Source: Burkholderiales bacterium UBA2459 (GTDB taxonomy: Bacteria > Pseudomonadota > Gammaproteobacteria > Burkholderiales > Burkholderiaceae_E). Taken from it: a stretch of DNA of 12,652 nucleotides. Of the stretch, positions 1 through 7,117 are shown piece after piece. Positions within the stretch are counted from its first letter, which is position 1. Each line of letters opens with the position of its first letter. The stretch is taken from the NCBI GenBank assembly GCA_002342365.1, contig DDPV01000044.1:115712-128363 (forward strand). The letters run 5' to 3'. The notes beneath the pieces were generated by a model. It did not search any database. It saw only the letters and a program-made list of their open reading frames with translations, and had not been told where the DNA came from. The translations under genes were made by a program, and so were the position numbers.

Positions 1-39
1 AGCCTTAAGCGAAAGACAGCCAGCGTGGCTAGGAAACAC

Positions 40-1563
40 TCAAATTTGAAGCAGCTCGATCGATTCGAAGATCTGGGCAGCGCGCCATGTGTCGATCTCG
101 CCACGAAGGCTCGCGTGCGTTAAGGGGTGTTGCTCAAGCCAGCGTTTTGACAACTCGATGCGTACCAGCCACTTTCTGGCAAAGAGCGCCGGTAGCAAAA
201 CCTCCTCGCGATCCCGACGTCGGTGCAAAATCACCGCAAGACGAAGGCACAAGATCATTTGCCATTCGCGTTCCTGGCTCAGCAGGCCATGCAGCTTGCG
301 TAGCGACCCGGCTTGTCCGAGAGCCAGATTGGCTAGCCGAGTTTTTTCGCTAAGGGAAAACCCGGGCATTTCCGCATGCAGCAGGATGTAAGCAGAATGC
401 TTGTGATAGTCCGCCTGAGCGATTGAAAAACCCACTTCTGCAAGGCGCGCAGCCCAGCCCAAGAGCATGCGCTGGGCTTGTAATTCCTCTTGCACGCCGC
501 GTGCGATTTGGTCGAACAAAGCCGTCGCTGTTTCAGCCACCCGTTCTGCGTGTTCCCGATCAACACCGTAGCGCAGCTGCAAGGCGTCGACCGTGACTGC
601 GCGCATGTCCTGACCGGAGCCGCGTCCAAGCAGGTCATAGAGCACACCTTCACGCAGCGCGGCCGGACAATAGCGCATCGACTGCAGTTCGAATTCGTCA
701 AAGACAGCGCGCATCACGGCGATCCCGCCAGCGATCACCGGGCGACGATCCGGACGTAGGCCCTTCACATCGAAGCGGTCGGGATGGCCAATCTTGATCA
801 GCCGGCGCTGCAGGTCAGCAAGCGTCTCACCGTCAAGGCAATCGCGTTGGTAGTGTAGCTGCGCCATTTGCGTGAGCGCTTTGGCAGTACCCGATGTGCC
901 AACTGCGTAGCGCCATCCTTTTCGGCGGTACTGGGTGCCGACGGCTCCAAGGCTTGCCCTTGCGTGGTCAATCGCTTCGTCCATCGACGCTTTGTTGACT
1001 TCGCCATCGGGAAAGAATCGCCTGCTCAGAGACACGCAGCCGACGTAGCATGACTCAAGCGCTTCAGGCACATAGTCTCTGCCCAGAATGCATTCGGTGG
1101 ATCCGCCGCCTATATCGACCACCAAACGAGACTGGCCATCGCGTGGCAAGTCATGCGCGGCGCCCTCGTAGATGAGCCTCGCTTCTTCAACGCCGGAGAT
1201 CACCTCAATCGGAAAGCCCAACGCCGCCTCGGCACCGATGAGAAAGTGTTTGGCGTTGGCGGCCACTCTCAAGGTATTGGTGGCCACCACCCGCACGCGG
1301 TTGGGGCCAAAGGATCGGAGCCTTTCGGCAAACCGGTGTAGCGCCAGCAAGGCGCGTTGCTGTGAGGCTGCATCAAGATTGCCATCGGGCTGCAAACCAG
1401 CAGCCAGGCGCACCGTCTCCTTGAGGATATCAAGCGGGAGTATCTGCGCACCGAGGCTTGATTGCCTTACGCTACCGATCAGTAGCCTGAAGCTGTTGGA
1501 ACCCAGGTCAACGGCGGCCAATAATTCAGAGGGTGATGAAATCCGCAAGGAGTGAGCTGGCAT
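40..1563 (-). CDS. ppx: Exopolyphosphatase (Ppx/GppA family)
   Basis: Predicted to release phosphate processively from the ends of polyphosphate chains in the cytoplasm, opposing the kinase encoded next door. The 507-residue product matches the usual length of about 510. Seen in the sequence: the first phosphate-binding motif of the ASKHA fold, DLGSNSFRLLIG, at residues 19-30; the EEARLIYEG segment at 126-134, whose first Glu aligns with the catalytic Glu121 of E. coli Ppx; the second phosphate motif DIGGGST at 150-156; and the C-terminal HD-like region containing HKHSAYIL. The frame stays open upstream to 1761, but the family begins about 18 residues before the first motif, which fits the ATG at 1563 (MPAHSLRIS...). 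No clear Shine-Dalgarno precedes it. Its start codon overlaps that of ppk1 on the other strand. GppA is the alternative paralogue, but the C-terminal region and the ppk1 neighbour favour Ppx. Confidence 0.93.
   Translation of the reverse strand: MPAHSLRISSPSELLAAVDLGSNSFRLLIGSVRQSSLGAQILPLDILKETVRLAAGLQPDGNLDAASQQRALLALHRFAERLRSFGPNRVRVVATNTLRVAANAKHFLIGAEAALGFPIEVISGVEEARLIYEGAAHDLPRDGQSRLVVDIGGGSTECILGRDYVPEALESCYVGCVSLSRRFFPDGEVNKASMDEAIDHARASLGAVGTQYRRKGWRYAVGTSGTAKALTQMAQLHYQRDCLDGETLADLQRRLIKIGHPDRFDVKGLRPDRRPVIAGGIAVMRAVFDEFELQSMRYCPAALREGVLYDLLGRGSGQDMRAVTVDALQLRYGVDREHAERVAETATALFDQIARGVQEELQAQRMLLGWAARLAEVGFSIAQADYHKHSAYILLHAEMPGFSLSEKTRLANLALGQAGSLRKLHGLLSQEREWQMILCLRLAVILHRRRDREEVLLPALFARKWLVRIELSKRWLEQHPLTHASLRGEIDTWRAAQIFESIELLQI
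1547..1552 (+). promoter_or_regulatory. Ribosome binding site of ppk1
   Basis: A consensus AAGGAG lies 9 nt before the ATG at 1562 and supports that start over the second in-frame ATG at 1568, which would be 15 nt away. The site lies inside the first codons of ppx, read on the opposite strand. Confidence 0.8.
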
Positions 1564-3787
1564 GAGTATGGACAACAAGGGTACTGACGCAAAAAAGTCA
1601 GGTACCGGTAAGGGAAGGGCTGCAACAAAAAGCGCTGCACGGCGAACAACAGGCGCAAGGCTAGCTGGAGAGGGCCAGAAGGGCAAATCGACGCTGCAAC
1701 AAACGATCCGCGCGCGTAGCGACCCCTTTGTGAACCGCGAGCTGTCACTGCTTGCCTTCAATGAGCGGGTTTTGGCGCAGGCCGAGGATCCACAGGTGCC
1801 CTTGCTCGAGCGCTTGCGTTATTTGACGATCGTCTCAAACAACCTGGATGAGTTCTTTGAGATTCGCGTGGCTGAACTCAAACAAATGGCCGCCAGCCCG
1901 AGCGCAAACCTGGAGGTCTTACAAACCCTTGATGCTGTGCAGCTTCGTGCCAGAGCATTGGTCAAACGCCAGTACGGGCTCTTGAACCTTGAGCTTTTGC
2001 CGAGCCTTCGTGCGCAAGGCGTGGTGATTCACCTGAGTGAGGAATGGAACAGCGCCCAGCGCGCCTGGGCCGAGGAGTTTTTCCACAGCGAGGTTGAACC
2101 GCTGCTTACGCCGATCGCTCTGGATCCGGTTCATCCCTTCCCTCGCGTGCTTAACAAGTCGTTGAACTTTGTGGTCGACTTAGACGGACGCGATGCCTTC
2201 GGCCGTGATGTGCATATCGCGATCGTGCAAGCCCCGCGAGCCTTGCCTCGGGTTTTACCGGTACCTGAAGACGTTTCAGGGCATCCGCATGGATTGATGT
2301 TATTGACTTCGGTGGTGCAAGGCTTTATGCACCGACTCTTCCCCGGACTCAAGGTGGTCAGTTCGCATCAATTCAGGGTGACGCGAAACAGCGATCTTTA
2401 CGTCGACGATGAAGAGGTGACCGATCTGAAAGCGGCCTTGCAAGATGAGCTTGTACAACGCCACTTTGGCGATGCGGTTCGCATCGAAGTCTCGGCCGCA
2501 TGTCCGGCAGCCTTGAAGCAGCGGCTGCGTGCGGAGTTTAATCTGCAGCCCGAGGATCTTTACCCGGTTGAAGGGCCTGTGAACCTGGTCCGTTTGCAAC
2601 AGGTTTTAGAGCTGGTTGACCGGCCCGATATGAAATTTGAATCGTTCCAGCCAGCCTGGCCGCAAAGCTTGCCGGCCAATCGCAATCAACTCTTTGATGC
2701 GATCCGCGAGGGCGATTTGTTATTGCACCATCCTTACGAGAGCTTTGAACCGGTACAGCGCTTTTTGAGCAGTGCGGCGACCGATCCTTATGTTGTAGCG
2801 ATTAAGCAAACGGTTTATCGCACCGGCGCTGACTCAGTCCTGATGGCTTCGCTGATTGAGGCGGCAAGCCGCGGAAAAGAGGTCACTGTCGTACTGGAAT
2901 TGATGGCGCGCTTTGATGAGGAAACCAATATGCAATGGGCCTCAAAGCTTGAGGCCGTTGGCGCTCACGTGGTCTATGGCGTTGTTGGCCACAAGACGCA
3001 TGCCAAGATGGCGATGGTGGTCCGTCGTGAGGGAACAAAGTTAGTGCGCTATGTGCATTTGGGCACCGGCAACTATCACCCGCGTACGGCCAAGATCTAC
3101 GAGGACTTCGGCTTACTCACCGCCCACCCAGGCATTTGTGCTGATGTGCATGAAGTTTTTCGAAGGCTAACCGGTCTCGGGCAGGCAGAAAACCTAAGAC
3201 ATTTAGCGCAGGCGCCGTTTACCTTGATGCCGATGGTGATCGATTCGATCGCGCAAGAAATCTCTCATGCCAGGTTAGGGAAAAAAGCCTTGATCCGCGC
3301 AAAACTCAACGCATTAATCGACCCGGAAGTGATCGAGGCCCTTTATGCTGCGAGTCAGGCCGGTGTGCAGATCGATTTGATTGTGCGCGGCGTTTGTGCC
3401 TTGAGACCCGGAGTCAAGGGACTTTCGGAGAACATCCGCGTATGGTCGGTAATCGGTCGTTTTCTAGAACATAGCAGAATCTATTATTTTTATAATCTTG
3501 ATGCTGAAGACGTCTGGCTATCGTCAGCCGATTGGATGCAAAGAAACTTGAGAAGACGCGTGGAAATCGCATTTCCTTTGCTCGATCCAAAGGCTAAAAA
3601 ACGGGTTATCGAAGAGGGTTTGCTTGTTCACTGCCATGCAAACCCAAGCGCCTGGGAAATGGATGCAGATGGCAGCTATCTTCGCGCACCCACCGCAGGG
3701 AGTGCTGCGCCGATCCAAGTTCGCGGTTCTCAGAGCGAATCGCAAAATCACTTGCTTCAACAATTAAGCTCGTTTAACGAAAACTGA
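1562..3787 (+). CDS. ppk1: Polyphosphate kinase 1
   Basis: Reversibly transfers the gamma-phosphate of ATP to polyphosphate. It is a phospholipase-D-like fold enzyme, usually oligomeric and membrane-associated. The 741 residues contain the N-terminal domain starting at FVNRELSLLAFNERVL (about residues 56-71), then the middle and two catalytic C-terminal domains. His480 (in THAKM) aligns with the phosphorylated His435 of E. coli and His637 (in LEHSRIYYF) with His592. Arg420 (in TVYRTG) and Arg450 (in MARFDEE) align with the metal-site Arg375 and Arg405. All four share one constant offset of 45, so the catalytic core has no net insertion or deletion. That offset is a non-conserved Lys/Ala/Gly-rich extension of about 50 residues, DNA that must also serve as upstream region for divergent ppx. 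No in-frame start near the conserved domain would remove the extension. A strong Shine-Dalgarno supports the chosen ATG. Confidence 0.97.
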   Translation: MSMDNKGTDAKKSGTGKGRAATKSAARRTTGARLAGEGQKGKSTLQQTIRARSDPFVNRELSLLAFNERVLAQAEDPQVPLLERLRYLTIVSNNLDEFFEIRVAELKQMAASPSANLEVLQTLDAVQLRARALVKRQYGLLNLELLPSLRAQGVVIHLSEEWNSAQRAWAEEFFHSEVEPLLTPIALDPVHPFPRVLNKSLNFVVDLDGRDAFGRDVHIAIVQAPRALPRVLPVPEDVSGHPHGLMLLTSVVQGFMHRLFPGLKVVSSHQFRVTRNSDLYVDDEEVTDLKAALQDELVQRHFGDAVRIEVSAACPAALKQRLRAEFNLQPEDLYPVEGPVNLVRLQQVLELVDRPDMKFESFQPAWPQSLPANRNQLFDAIREGDLLLHHPYESFEPVQRFLSSAATDPYVVAIKQTVYRTGADSVLMASLIEAASRGKEVTVVLELMARFDEETNMQWASKLEAVGAHVVYGVVGHKTHAKMAMVVRREGTKLVRYVHLGTGNYHPRTAKIYEDFGLLTAHPGICADVHEVFRRLTGLGQAENLRHLAQAPFTLMPMVIDSIAQEISHARLGKKALIRAKLNALIDPEVIEALYAASQAGVQIDLIVRGVCALRPGVKGLSENIRVWSVIGRFLEHSRIYYFYNLDAEDVWLSSADWMQRNLRRRVEIAFPLLDPKAKKRVIEEGLLVHCHANPSAWEMDADGSYLRAPTAGSAAPIQVRGSQSESQNHLLQQLSSFNEN
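1580..1606. other. Stem-loop just inside ppk1 / upstream of ppx
   Basis: Arms GGTACTGAC (1580-1588) and GTCAGGTACC (1597-1606) form nine base pairs with one bulged G (1601) around the A-rich loop GCAAAAAA. In ppk1 mRNA it begins 18 nt after the A of the start codon. In a ppx transcript it would sit in the 5' leader, 17 nt before that gene's start codon. A role in translation or antisense control is inference; the base pairing is directly visible. Confidence 0.4.
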
Positions 3788-3836
3788 AACGAAGCGATTC
3801 CTCCTTGACGATCCGTTGGTTCGGCACAACCAATGC

Positions 3837-3865
3837 TTGAGCATGCGACTAAGGTTTGGTAGAAC
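3837..3865 (+). promoter_or_regulatory. Candidate sigma70 promoter for the small membrane protein gene
   Basis: TTGAGC (3837-3842) and TAGAAC (3860-3865) each match four of six consensus bases and are separated by the optimal 17 nt. Transcription would start near 3872, leaving a leader of about 27 nt before the ATG at 3899. This is a weak match found by eye. The gene could instead be read through from ppk1, since no T-run terminator separates them. Confidence 0.35.
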
Positions 3866-3898
3866 CCAGACTCGATCTGCTAAGTTGCGGTTTCATTT

Positions 3899-4303
3899 AT
3901 GAAAAACAACACTGTAATGCGGTGCAAAAAGCTTGCCGGGGTGATTTTTACACTCTCGCCGGTTGTTGCACTCGCTGAAGAAATCGCATTCAACCCGATT
4001 GAGTGGGCAGGCGGCATTTTGGTCATCGGTTTGGTTGTTGTATCGGTCGGATTGATTGCCGAAGCATCCGGGGAAGTGATCGACGCCGGCTTGAGAGCGG
4101 TCGGCTACCAGAAAAAGCCAAGCAGCGAAGAAGTTGCCAAGCGCGAGGAAGCCCTTCGCAAAGAAGGCGCAAAAGCCGAGGCTGCAAAGCAGGGAGGTGG
4201 CACACCGGCGGGCGCAACAACATCGGCGCTTGAGCAATTGCAAATTGCCCAGGCTGCGCAAAATGACGGCGAGGCGCTCGAGCCTATCGACGACAAGGCT
4301 TAA
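3899..4303 (+). CDS. Small predicted membrane/secreted protein, unknown function
   Basis: I do not recognise a family. The 134-residue product starts with a basic segment and a hydrophobic stretch (residues 12-26) ending VVALA, followed by Glu-Glu, a typical signal-peptidase I cleavage context. A second hydrophobic stretch (residues 37-54, rich in Gly, Val and Ile) looks like a transmembrane helix. The rest (70-134) is hydrophilic, rich in Ala, Lys, Glu and Gln, probably helical or disordered. The likely topology is a single-pass inner-membrane protein with the charged tail in the cytoplasm if the signal is cleaved, or a two-helix hairpin if it is not. No good Shine-Dalgarno precedes the ATG at 3899; the ATG at 3917 (residue 7) would give a more compact signal peptide and is a fair alternative. 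It lies 111 nt after ppk1 and its stop is 15 nt from the end of convergent ychF. Coding is supported by the protein-like signal and helix layout, not by homology. Confidence 0.7.
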   Translation: MKNNTVMRCKKLAGVIFTLSPVVALAEEIAFNPIEWAGGILVIGLVVVSVGLIAEASGEVIDAGLRAVGYQKKPSSEEVAKREEALRKEGAKAEAAKQGGGTPAGATTSALEQLQIAQAAQNDGEALEPIDDKA

Positions 4304-4318
4304 ACGCGGTAGCAGCGC

Positions 4319-5413
4319 TTAAACATTGAAGCGAAAATGCATCACATCGCCGTCCCTCACCACATAGTCTTTCCCCTCAAGGCGCATTTTGCCGGCCTCC
4401 TTTGAGCCGGATTCACCTTTGTACTGGATGTAGTCGGGAAACGCGATCGTTTCTGCGCGGATAAAGCCGCGCTCAAAGTCGGTATGGATGACGCCAGCCG
4501 CTTGCGGTGCAGTGAAGCCCTTGCGAATCGTCCAGGCGCGTACTTCCTTCGGTCCGGCCGTGAAGTAAGTCTGCAAGCCCAGTAGTGTGAATGCAGCGCG
4601 TATCACGCGATTGAGTCCGGGTTCATTCATGCCCATGTCGGCGAGAAAAACCGCTTTGTCCTCGTGGCTCATGTCGGCGATCTCAGCCTCGATCGCCGCG
4701 CAGATCGGCACCACCGTCGCGCCCTCGGACTGAGCCATCAGGCTCACGCGATCAAGATGTGGATTGTTCTTAAATCCATCATCTCGCACGTTGGCAATAT
4801 ACATCGTTGGTTTGGCTGTGATCAGACAAAGCGGCCTTAAGAGCGCAACTTCTTCCTCATCAAGTTCGATCGATCGCACAGGTCTGGCCTGGTTGAGCGC
4901 GGGGAGACATTTGTCGAGCACCTGCACAAGCCGCATCGCCTCTTTATCGCCGCCTGAGCGCGCCACTTTGGCATATCGCGTCAGCGCCTTGTCGACGGTG
5001 GCCATATCGGCAAGGGCTAGCTCGGTGTTGATGATTTCTATATCCGATAAGGGATCGACTCGACCGGACACATGGACAACGTTACTGTCTTCAAAACAGC
5101 GAACCACATGCACGACGGCATCGGTTTCTCTGATATTAGCCAAAAACTGATTACCCAACCCCTCGCCCTTGCTTGCACCGGCTACAAGTCCAGCGATATC
5201 GACAAATTCGACTGTGGCAGGCAAGACGCGTTCCGGCTTGGCAATCGATGCAAGCGCTTGCAATCTTTCGTCGGGCACTTCGACGATGCCAACATTGGGC
5301 TCGATGGTGCAAAAGGGGTAATTCTCGGCGGCAATACCTGCCTTCGTCAGCGCATTAAACAGCGTGGACTTGCCCACATTGGGTAGGCCGACGATCCCAC
5401 ATTGAAGAGCCAT
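4319..5413 (-). CDS. ychF: Ribosome-associated P-loop NTPase YchF/OLA1
   Basis: A TRAFAC-class Obg-family NTPase that binds ribosomes and in studied bacteria prefers ATP over GTP; it is linked to stress responses and translation. The 364 residues match the family length (about 363). Seen: G1 motif GLPNVGKST at 9-17, G3 DIAGL at 72-76, a helical insert, and the C-terminal TGS domain (about 280-364) with the conserved RAWTIRKGFTAPQAAGVIHT and closing DGDVMHFRFNV. The G4 position reads NVRD (208-211); E. coli YchF has Glu at the fourth position, so this copy carries Asp there. The ATG at 5413 gives the canonical MALQCGIVGLPNVGKS start; upstream is only a weak purine-rich AAGAAAG. It diverges from the 5'-nucleotidase gene across 61 bp and converges on the small membrane protein gene. 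In other genomes ychF often lies next to pth; here the nucleotidase separates the two. Confidence 0.97.
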   Translation of the reverse strand: MALQCGIVGLPNVGKSTLFNALTKAGIAAENYPFCTIEPNVGIVEVPDERLQALASIAKPERVLPATVEFVDIAGLVAGASKGEGLGNQFLANIRETDAVVHVVRCFEDSNVVHVSGRVDPLSDIEIINTELALADMATVDKALTRYAKVARSGGDKEAMRLVQVLDKCLPALNQARPVRSIELDEEEVALLRPLCLITAKPTMYIANVRDDGFKNNPHLDRVSLMAQSEGATVVPICAAIEAEIADMSHEDKAVFLADMGMNEPGLNRVIRAAFTLLGLQTYFTAGPKEVRAWTIRKGFTAPQAAGVIHTDFERGFIRAETIAFPDYIQYKGESGSKEAGKMRLEGKDYVVRDGDVMHFRFNV

Positions 5414-5474
5414 AAACCTGCTTTCTTATCGTAAAAAACACATGGATTGAGGCGCTGAAGTATAGTCGTTCACC
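5414..5474. promoter_or_regulatory. Divergent intergenic region between ychF and the 5'-nucleotidase
   Basis: These 61 bp must hold, or lie close to, the promoters of both genes. On the plus strand TATAGT (5461-5466) is a good -10 candidate only 8 nt before the nucleotidase ATG, but no -35 match sits at the right distance. On the minus strand TACGAT (about 5428-5433) is a weak -10 candidate for ychF. No operator-like dyad is evident. Confidence 0.3.
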
Positions 5475-6395
5475 ATGATCAGCCTTGAAAACAAACTGGT
5501 CATCGCTATTTCTTCGCGAGCGGTTTTCGATTTTGAAGAAGAAAACCGGGTCTTTGAGCAAAGCGATGACCGCGCCTACCGCGCCTTGCAACGCGAGCGG
5601 CTTGATCAAGCCGCAAAACCGGGCGTCGCCTTTGCTTTGGTGCGCAAGCTGCTGGCCTTTGATCCCGAGCAATGCGCCGATCGGGAGCGCCGCGTTGAAG
5701 TGGTCGTGGTCTCGCGCAATGATCCGGTCTCAGGCATGCGGGTGTTCCGATCGGCGCAGCAAATGGGTTTGCGACTGGAGCGCGGGGTATTTACCCGCGG
5801 GCGCAAGCCTTGGCCCTATCTGGAGCCGCTGAAAGCAAACCTCTTTCTGTCAGCCAATGAGCAAGATGTGCGCGAAGCGCTCGAGGCGGGTTTCCCAGCT
5901 GCGCGGGTATTTCCGCGTTCGGTGCAGGCCTCGGTGGCCCATCCCGAGGAGTTGAGAATCGCCTTCGATGGCGATGCGGTGCTTTTTTCCGATGAGAGCG
6001 AACAGCTCTTCCAGCGCGAAGGCCTCGGTGCCTTTCAGGCGCATGAGCGCGAGCATGCCGCCAGACCTTTGCCCGGCGGTCCCTTCAAGCCGCTGCTCGA
6101 AGCCTTGCATCGGCTGCACGCGCAGGCAAGAACGCCGATGCGGGTGCGTACAGCCCTGGTCACGGCACGCAGCGCGCCTGCGCACGAGCGCGCCATTCGC
6201 ACGCTGCTTGACTGGGGCTTGGAGGTCGATGAGGCGATGTTTCTGGGCGGTCTGGATAAGGGCGGTTTTTTGAAGGCCTTTGAACCCGACTTCTTTTTTG
6301 ACGATCAAACAGGCCATTGCGAATCGGCGTCCCGGGTGGCGCCTGCTGGCCATGTGATCGCAGGGGTTGCAAACCGGGCTAAAGCTGGCCTTTAG
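5475..6395 (+). CDS. 5'-nucleotidase (cytosolic cN-I-like, HAD fold)
   Basis: Predicted cytoplasmic phosphatase that converts nucleoside 5'-monophosphates, probably AMP or IMP, to nucleosides; the exact substrate cannot be read from the sequence. The 306-residue product resembles the family shared by bacterial proteins and animal cytosolic 5'-nucleotidase I. Seen: the N-terminal AISSRAVFDFEEE signature (about 11-23); HAD motif I FDGDAVLFSD with Asp165 and Asp167; the motif II-like TARSA (about 230-234, in ALVTARSAPAHERA); the motif III Lys262 in GGLDKGGFL; and the acidic motif IV FFFDDQTGH with Asp276 and Asp277. The set appears complete, so the enzyme is probably active. No Shine-Dalgarno precedes the ATG at 5475, but the next residues match the family's usual N-terminus. 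It converges on pth with 24 nt between the stop codons. It may act on the nucleotide pool alongside prs, but nothing in the sequence shows shared regulation. Confidence 0.85.
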   Translation: MISLENKLVIAISSRAVFDFEEENRVFEQSDDRAYRALQRERLDQAAKPGVAFALVRKLLAFDPEQCADRERRVEVVVVSRNDPVSGMRVFRSAQQMGLRLERGVFTRGRKPWPYLEPLKANLFLSANEQDVREALEAGFPAARVFPRSVQASVAHPEELRIAFDGDAVLFSDESEQLFQREGLGAFQAHEREHAARPLPGGPFKPLLEALHRLHAQARTPMRVRTALVTARSAPAHERAIRTLLDWGLEVDEAMFLGGLDKGGFLKAFEPDFFFDDQTGHCESASRVAPAGHVIAGVANRAKAGL

Positions 6396-6415
6396 TCAAG
6401 GCCTTCGATCAGGCC
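6387..6415. terminator. Overlapping GGCC hairpins between convergent 5'-nucleotidase and pth
   Basis: GGCCTT (6387-6392) pairs with AAGGCC (6398-6403) around the five-base loop TAGTC, which contains the nucleotidase stop codon. The same central arm can instead pair as GGCCT (6400-6404) with AGGCC (6411-6415). The two hairpins are mutually exclusive and lie where two convergent transcripts end. Neither strand has a proper T-run after the stem, so intrinsic termination is doubtful. Confidence 0.3.
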
Positions 6416-6419
6416 CAGG

Positions 6420-7082
6420 TTAAGCTGAATTGGGGTCTACCTTGCCTTGATCGACGGCCTGGCCGGTACCGCGCGATGGGTCGTCTGGCGAGCTTGTGCT
6501 TTTGCCAGGAAGGGCGCGATGAATCATCGCGATCGCACGCTCCCGCTCTCCAAGCAAAAAAGCCTTGCTCTGAGCCAGAATCGTAAGCAGCGCGGTATCG
6601 ATTTGGGCACGCTGCTCTTGGGCGGGTCGGTGCAAAACAAAATCGCCGACCGCTTGCTCCAGGTTGAGGCTTCGCGGATGCCCGATTCCGATCCGAAGCC
6701 GCCAGTAATGATCACTTGCAAGGCGTTGGCTGATGTCTTTGAGTCCGTTATGGCCTGCCGACCCGCCGCCGAACTTGAGCTTTGCCACACCCGGGAGCAA
6801 GTCAAGTTCGTCGTGCGCTACGAGGATTTCATCGGTCTGGATTTTGTAGAAGTGGCTCAAGGCGAGCACCGCCTGTCCCGAGCGATTCATCCAGGTGCTG
6901 GGTTTGAGCAGGAAAAGCATGTGCCCGTTGATCCTGCAGGCAGCGGTTTCGCCAAAGAATTTGGTCTCGCTGCGAAAAGCCGCATGCGGGTCATACTGCT
7001 GCTGCAACCGGTCTAAAAACCAGAAGCCGGCGTTGTGGCGGTCAGACTCGTGGTCTGGCCCGGGGTTGCCAAGCCCGACCAC
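6420..7082 (-). CDS. pth: Peptidyl-tRNA hydrolase
   Basis: Cleaves the ester bond of peptidyl-tRNAs released prematurely from ribosomes and so recycles tRNA; cytoplasmic and normally essential. Seen, numbering from the GTG at 7082: GLGNPG (3-8) with Asn6 equivalent to E. coli Asn10; RHNAG (15-19) with catalytic His16 equivalent to His20; KPSTWMNRSG; HDELDL with the Asp equivalent to Asp93; GGGSAGHNGLKDI; and RLRIGIGHP. The C-terminal tail after about residue 190 is variable and hydrophilic. The coordinates use GTG, the only standard start codon, but it has no Shine-Dalgarno and begins at MVGLGNPG, cutting off the first beta strand. In-frame upstream codons encode AAIRLV directly before VGLGNPG, so translation very probably begins at a rarer codon: ATC at 7091 (giving MRLVVGLGNPG) or ATT at 7118, which overlaps the rplY stop as TAATT and lies 9 nt after AAAGG. 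It follows rplY closely and is presumably cotranscribed. Confidence 0.95.
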   Translation of the reverse strand: MVGLGNPGPDHESDRHNAGFWFLDRLQQQYDPHAAFRSETKFFGETAACRINGHMLFLLKPSTWMNRSGQAVLALSHFYKIQTDEILVAHDELDLLPGVAKLKFGGGSAGHNGLKDISQRLASDHYWRLRIGIGHPRSLNLEQAVGDFVLHRPAQEQRAQIDTALLTILAQSKAFLLGERERAIAMIHRALPGKSTSSPDDPSRGTGQAVDQGKVDPNSA

Positions 7083-7117
7083 AAGCCGGATCGCAGCGTT
7101 TTTGTCAGGGCTTCGAA

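Noticed and set aside
18..30. Small hairpin AGCC/GGCT downstream of ppx
   Set aside because: It is only four pairs with no T-run; too weak to call a terminator.
1564..1761. Longer ppx reading frame starting at 1761
   Set aside because: The extra 66 residues have no family counterpart and lie opposite the 5' part of ppk1; the ATG at 1563 gives the normal N-terminus.
3816..3833. Inverted repeat TTGGTT/AACCAA after ppk1
   Set aside because: It is only six pairs, AT-leaning, with no T-run, and is not convincing as a terminator.
4298..4324. 8-bp direct repeat GCTTAAAC spanning the stops of the small protein gene and ychF
   Set aside because: TTAA gives stop codons on both strands and the repeat is short, so coincidence is the simplest reading.
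5850..6353. Antisense 167-residue frame inside the 5'-nucleotidase gene
   Set aside because: The plus strand carries a complete HAD motif set; the antisense product has no recognisable domain.
6447..7016. Plus-strand 189-residue frame opposite pth
   Set aside because: It is a shadow of pth, whose motifs are intact on the minus strand.
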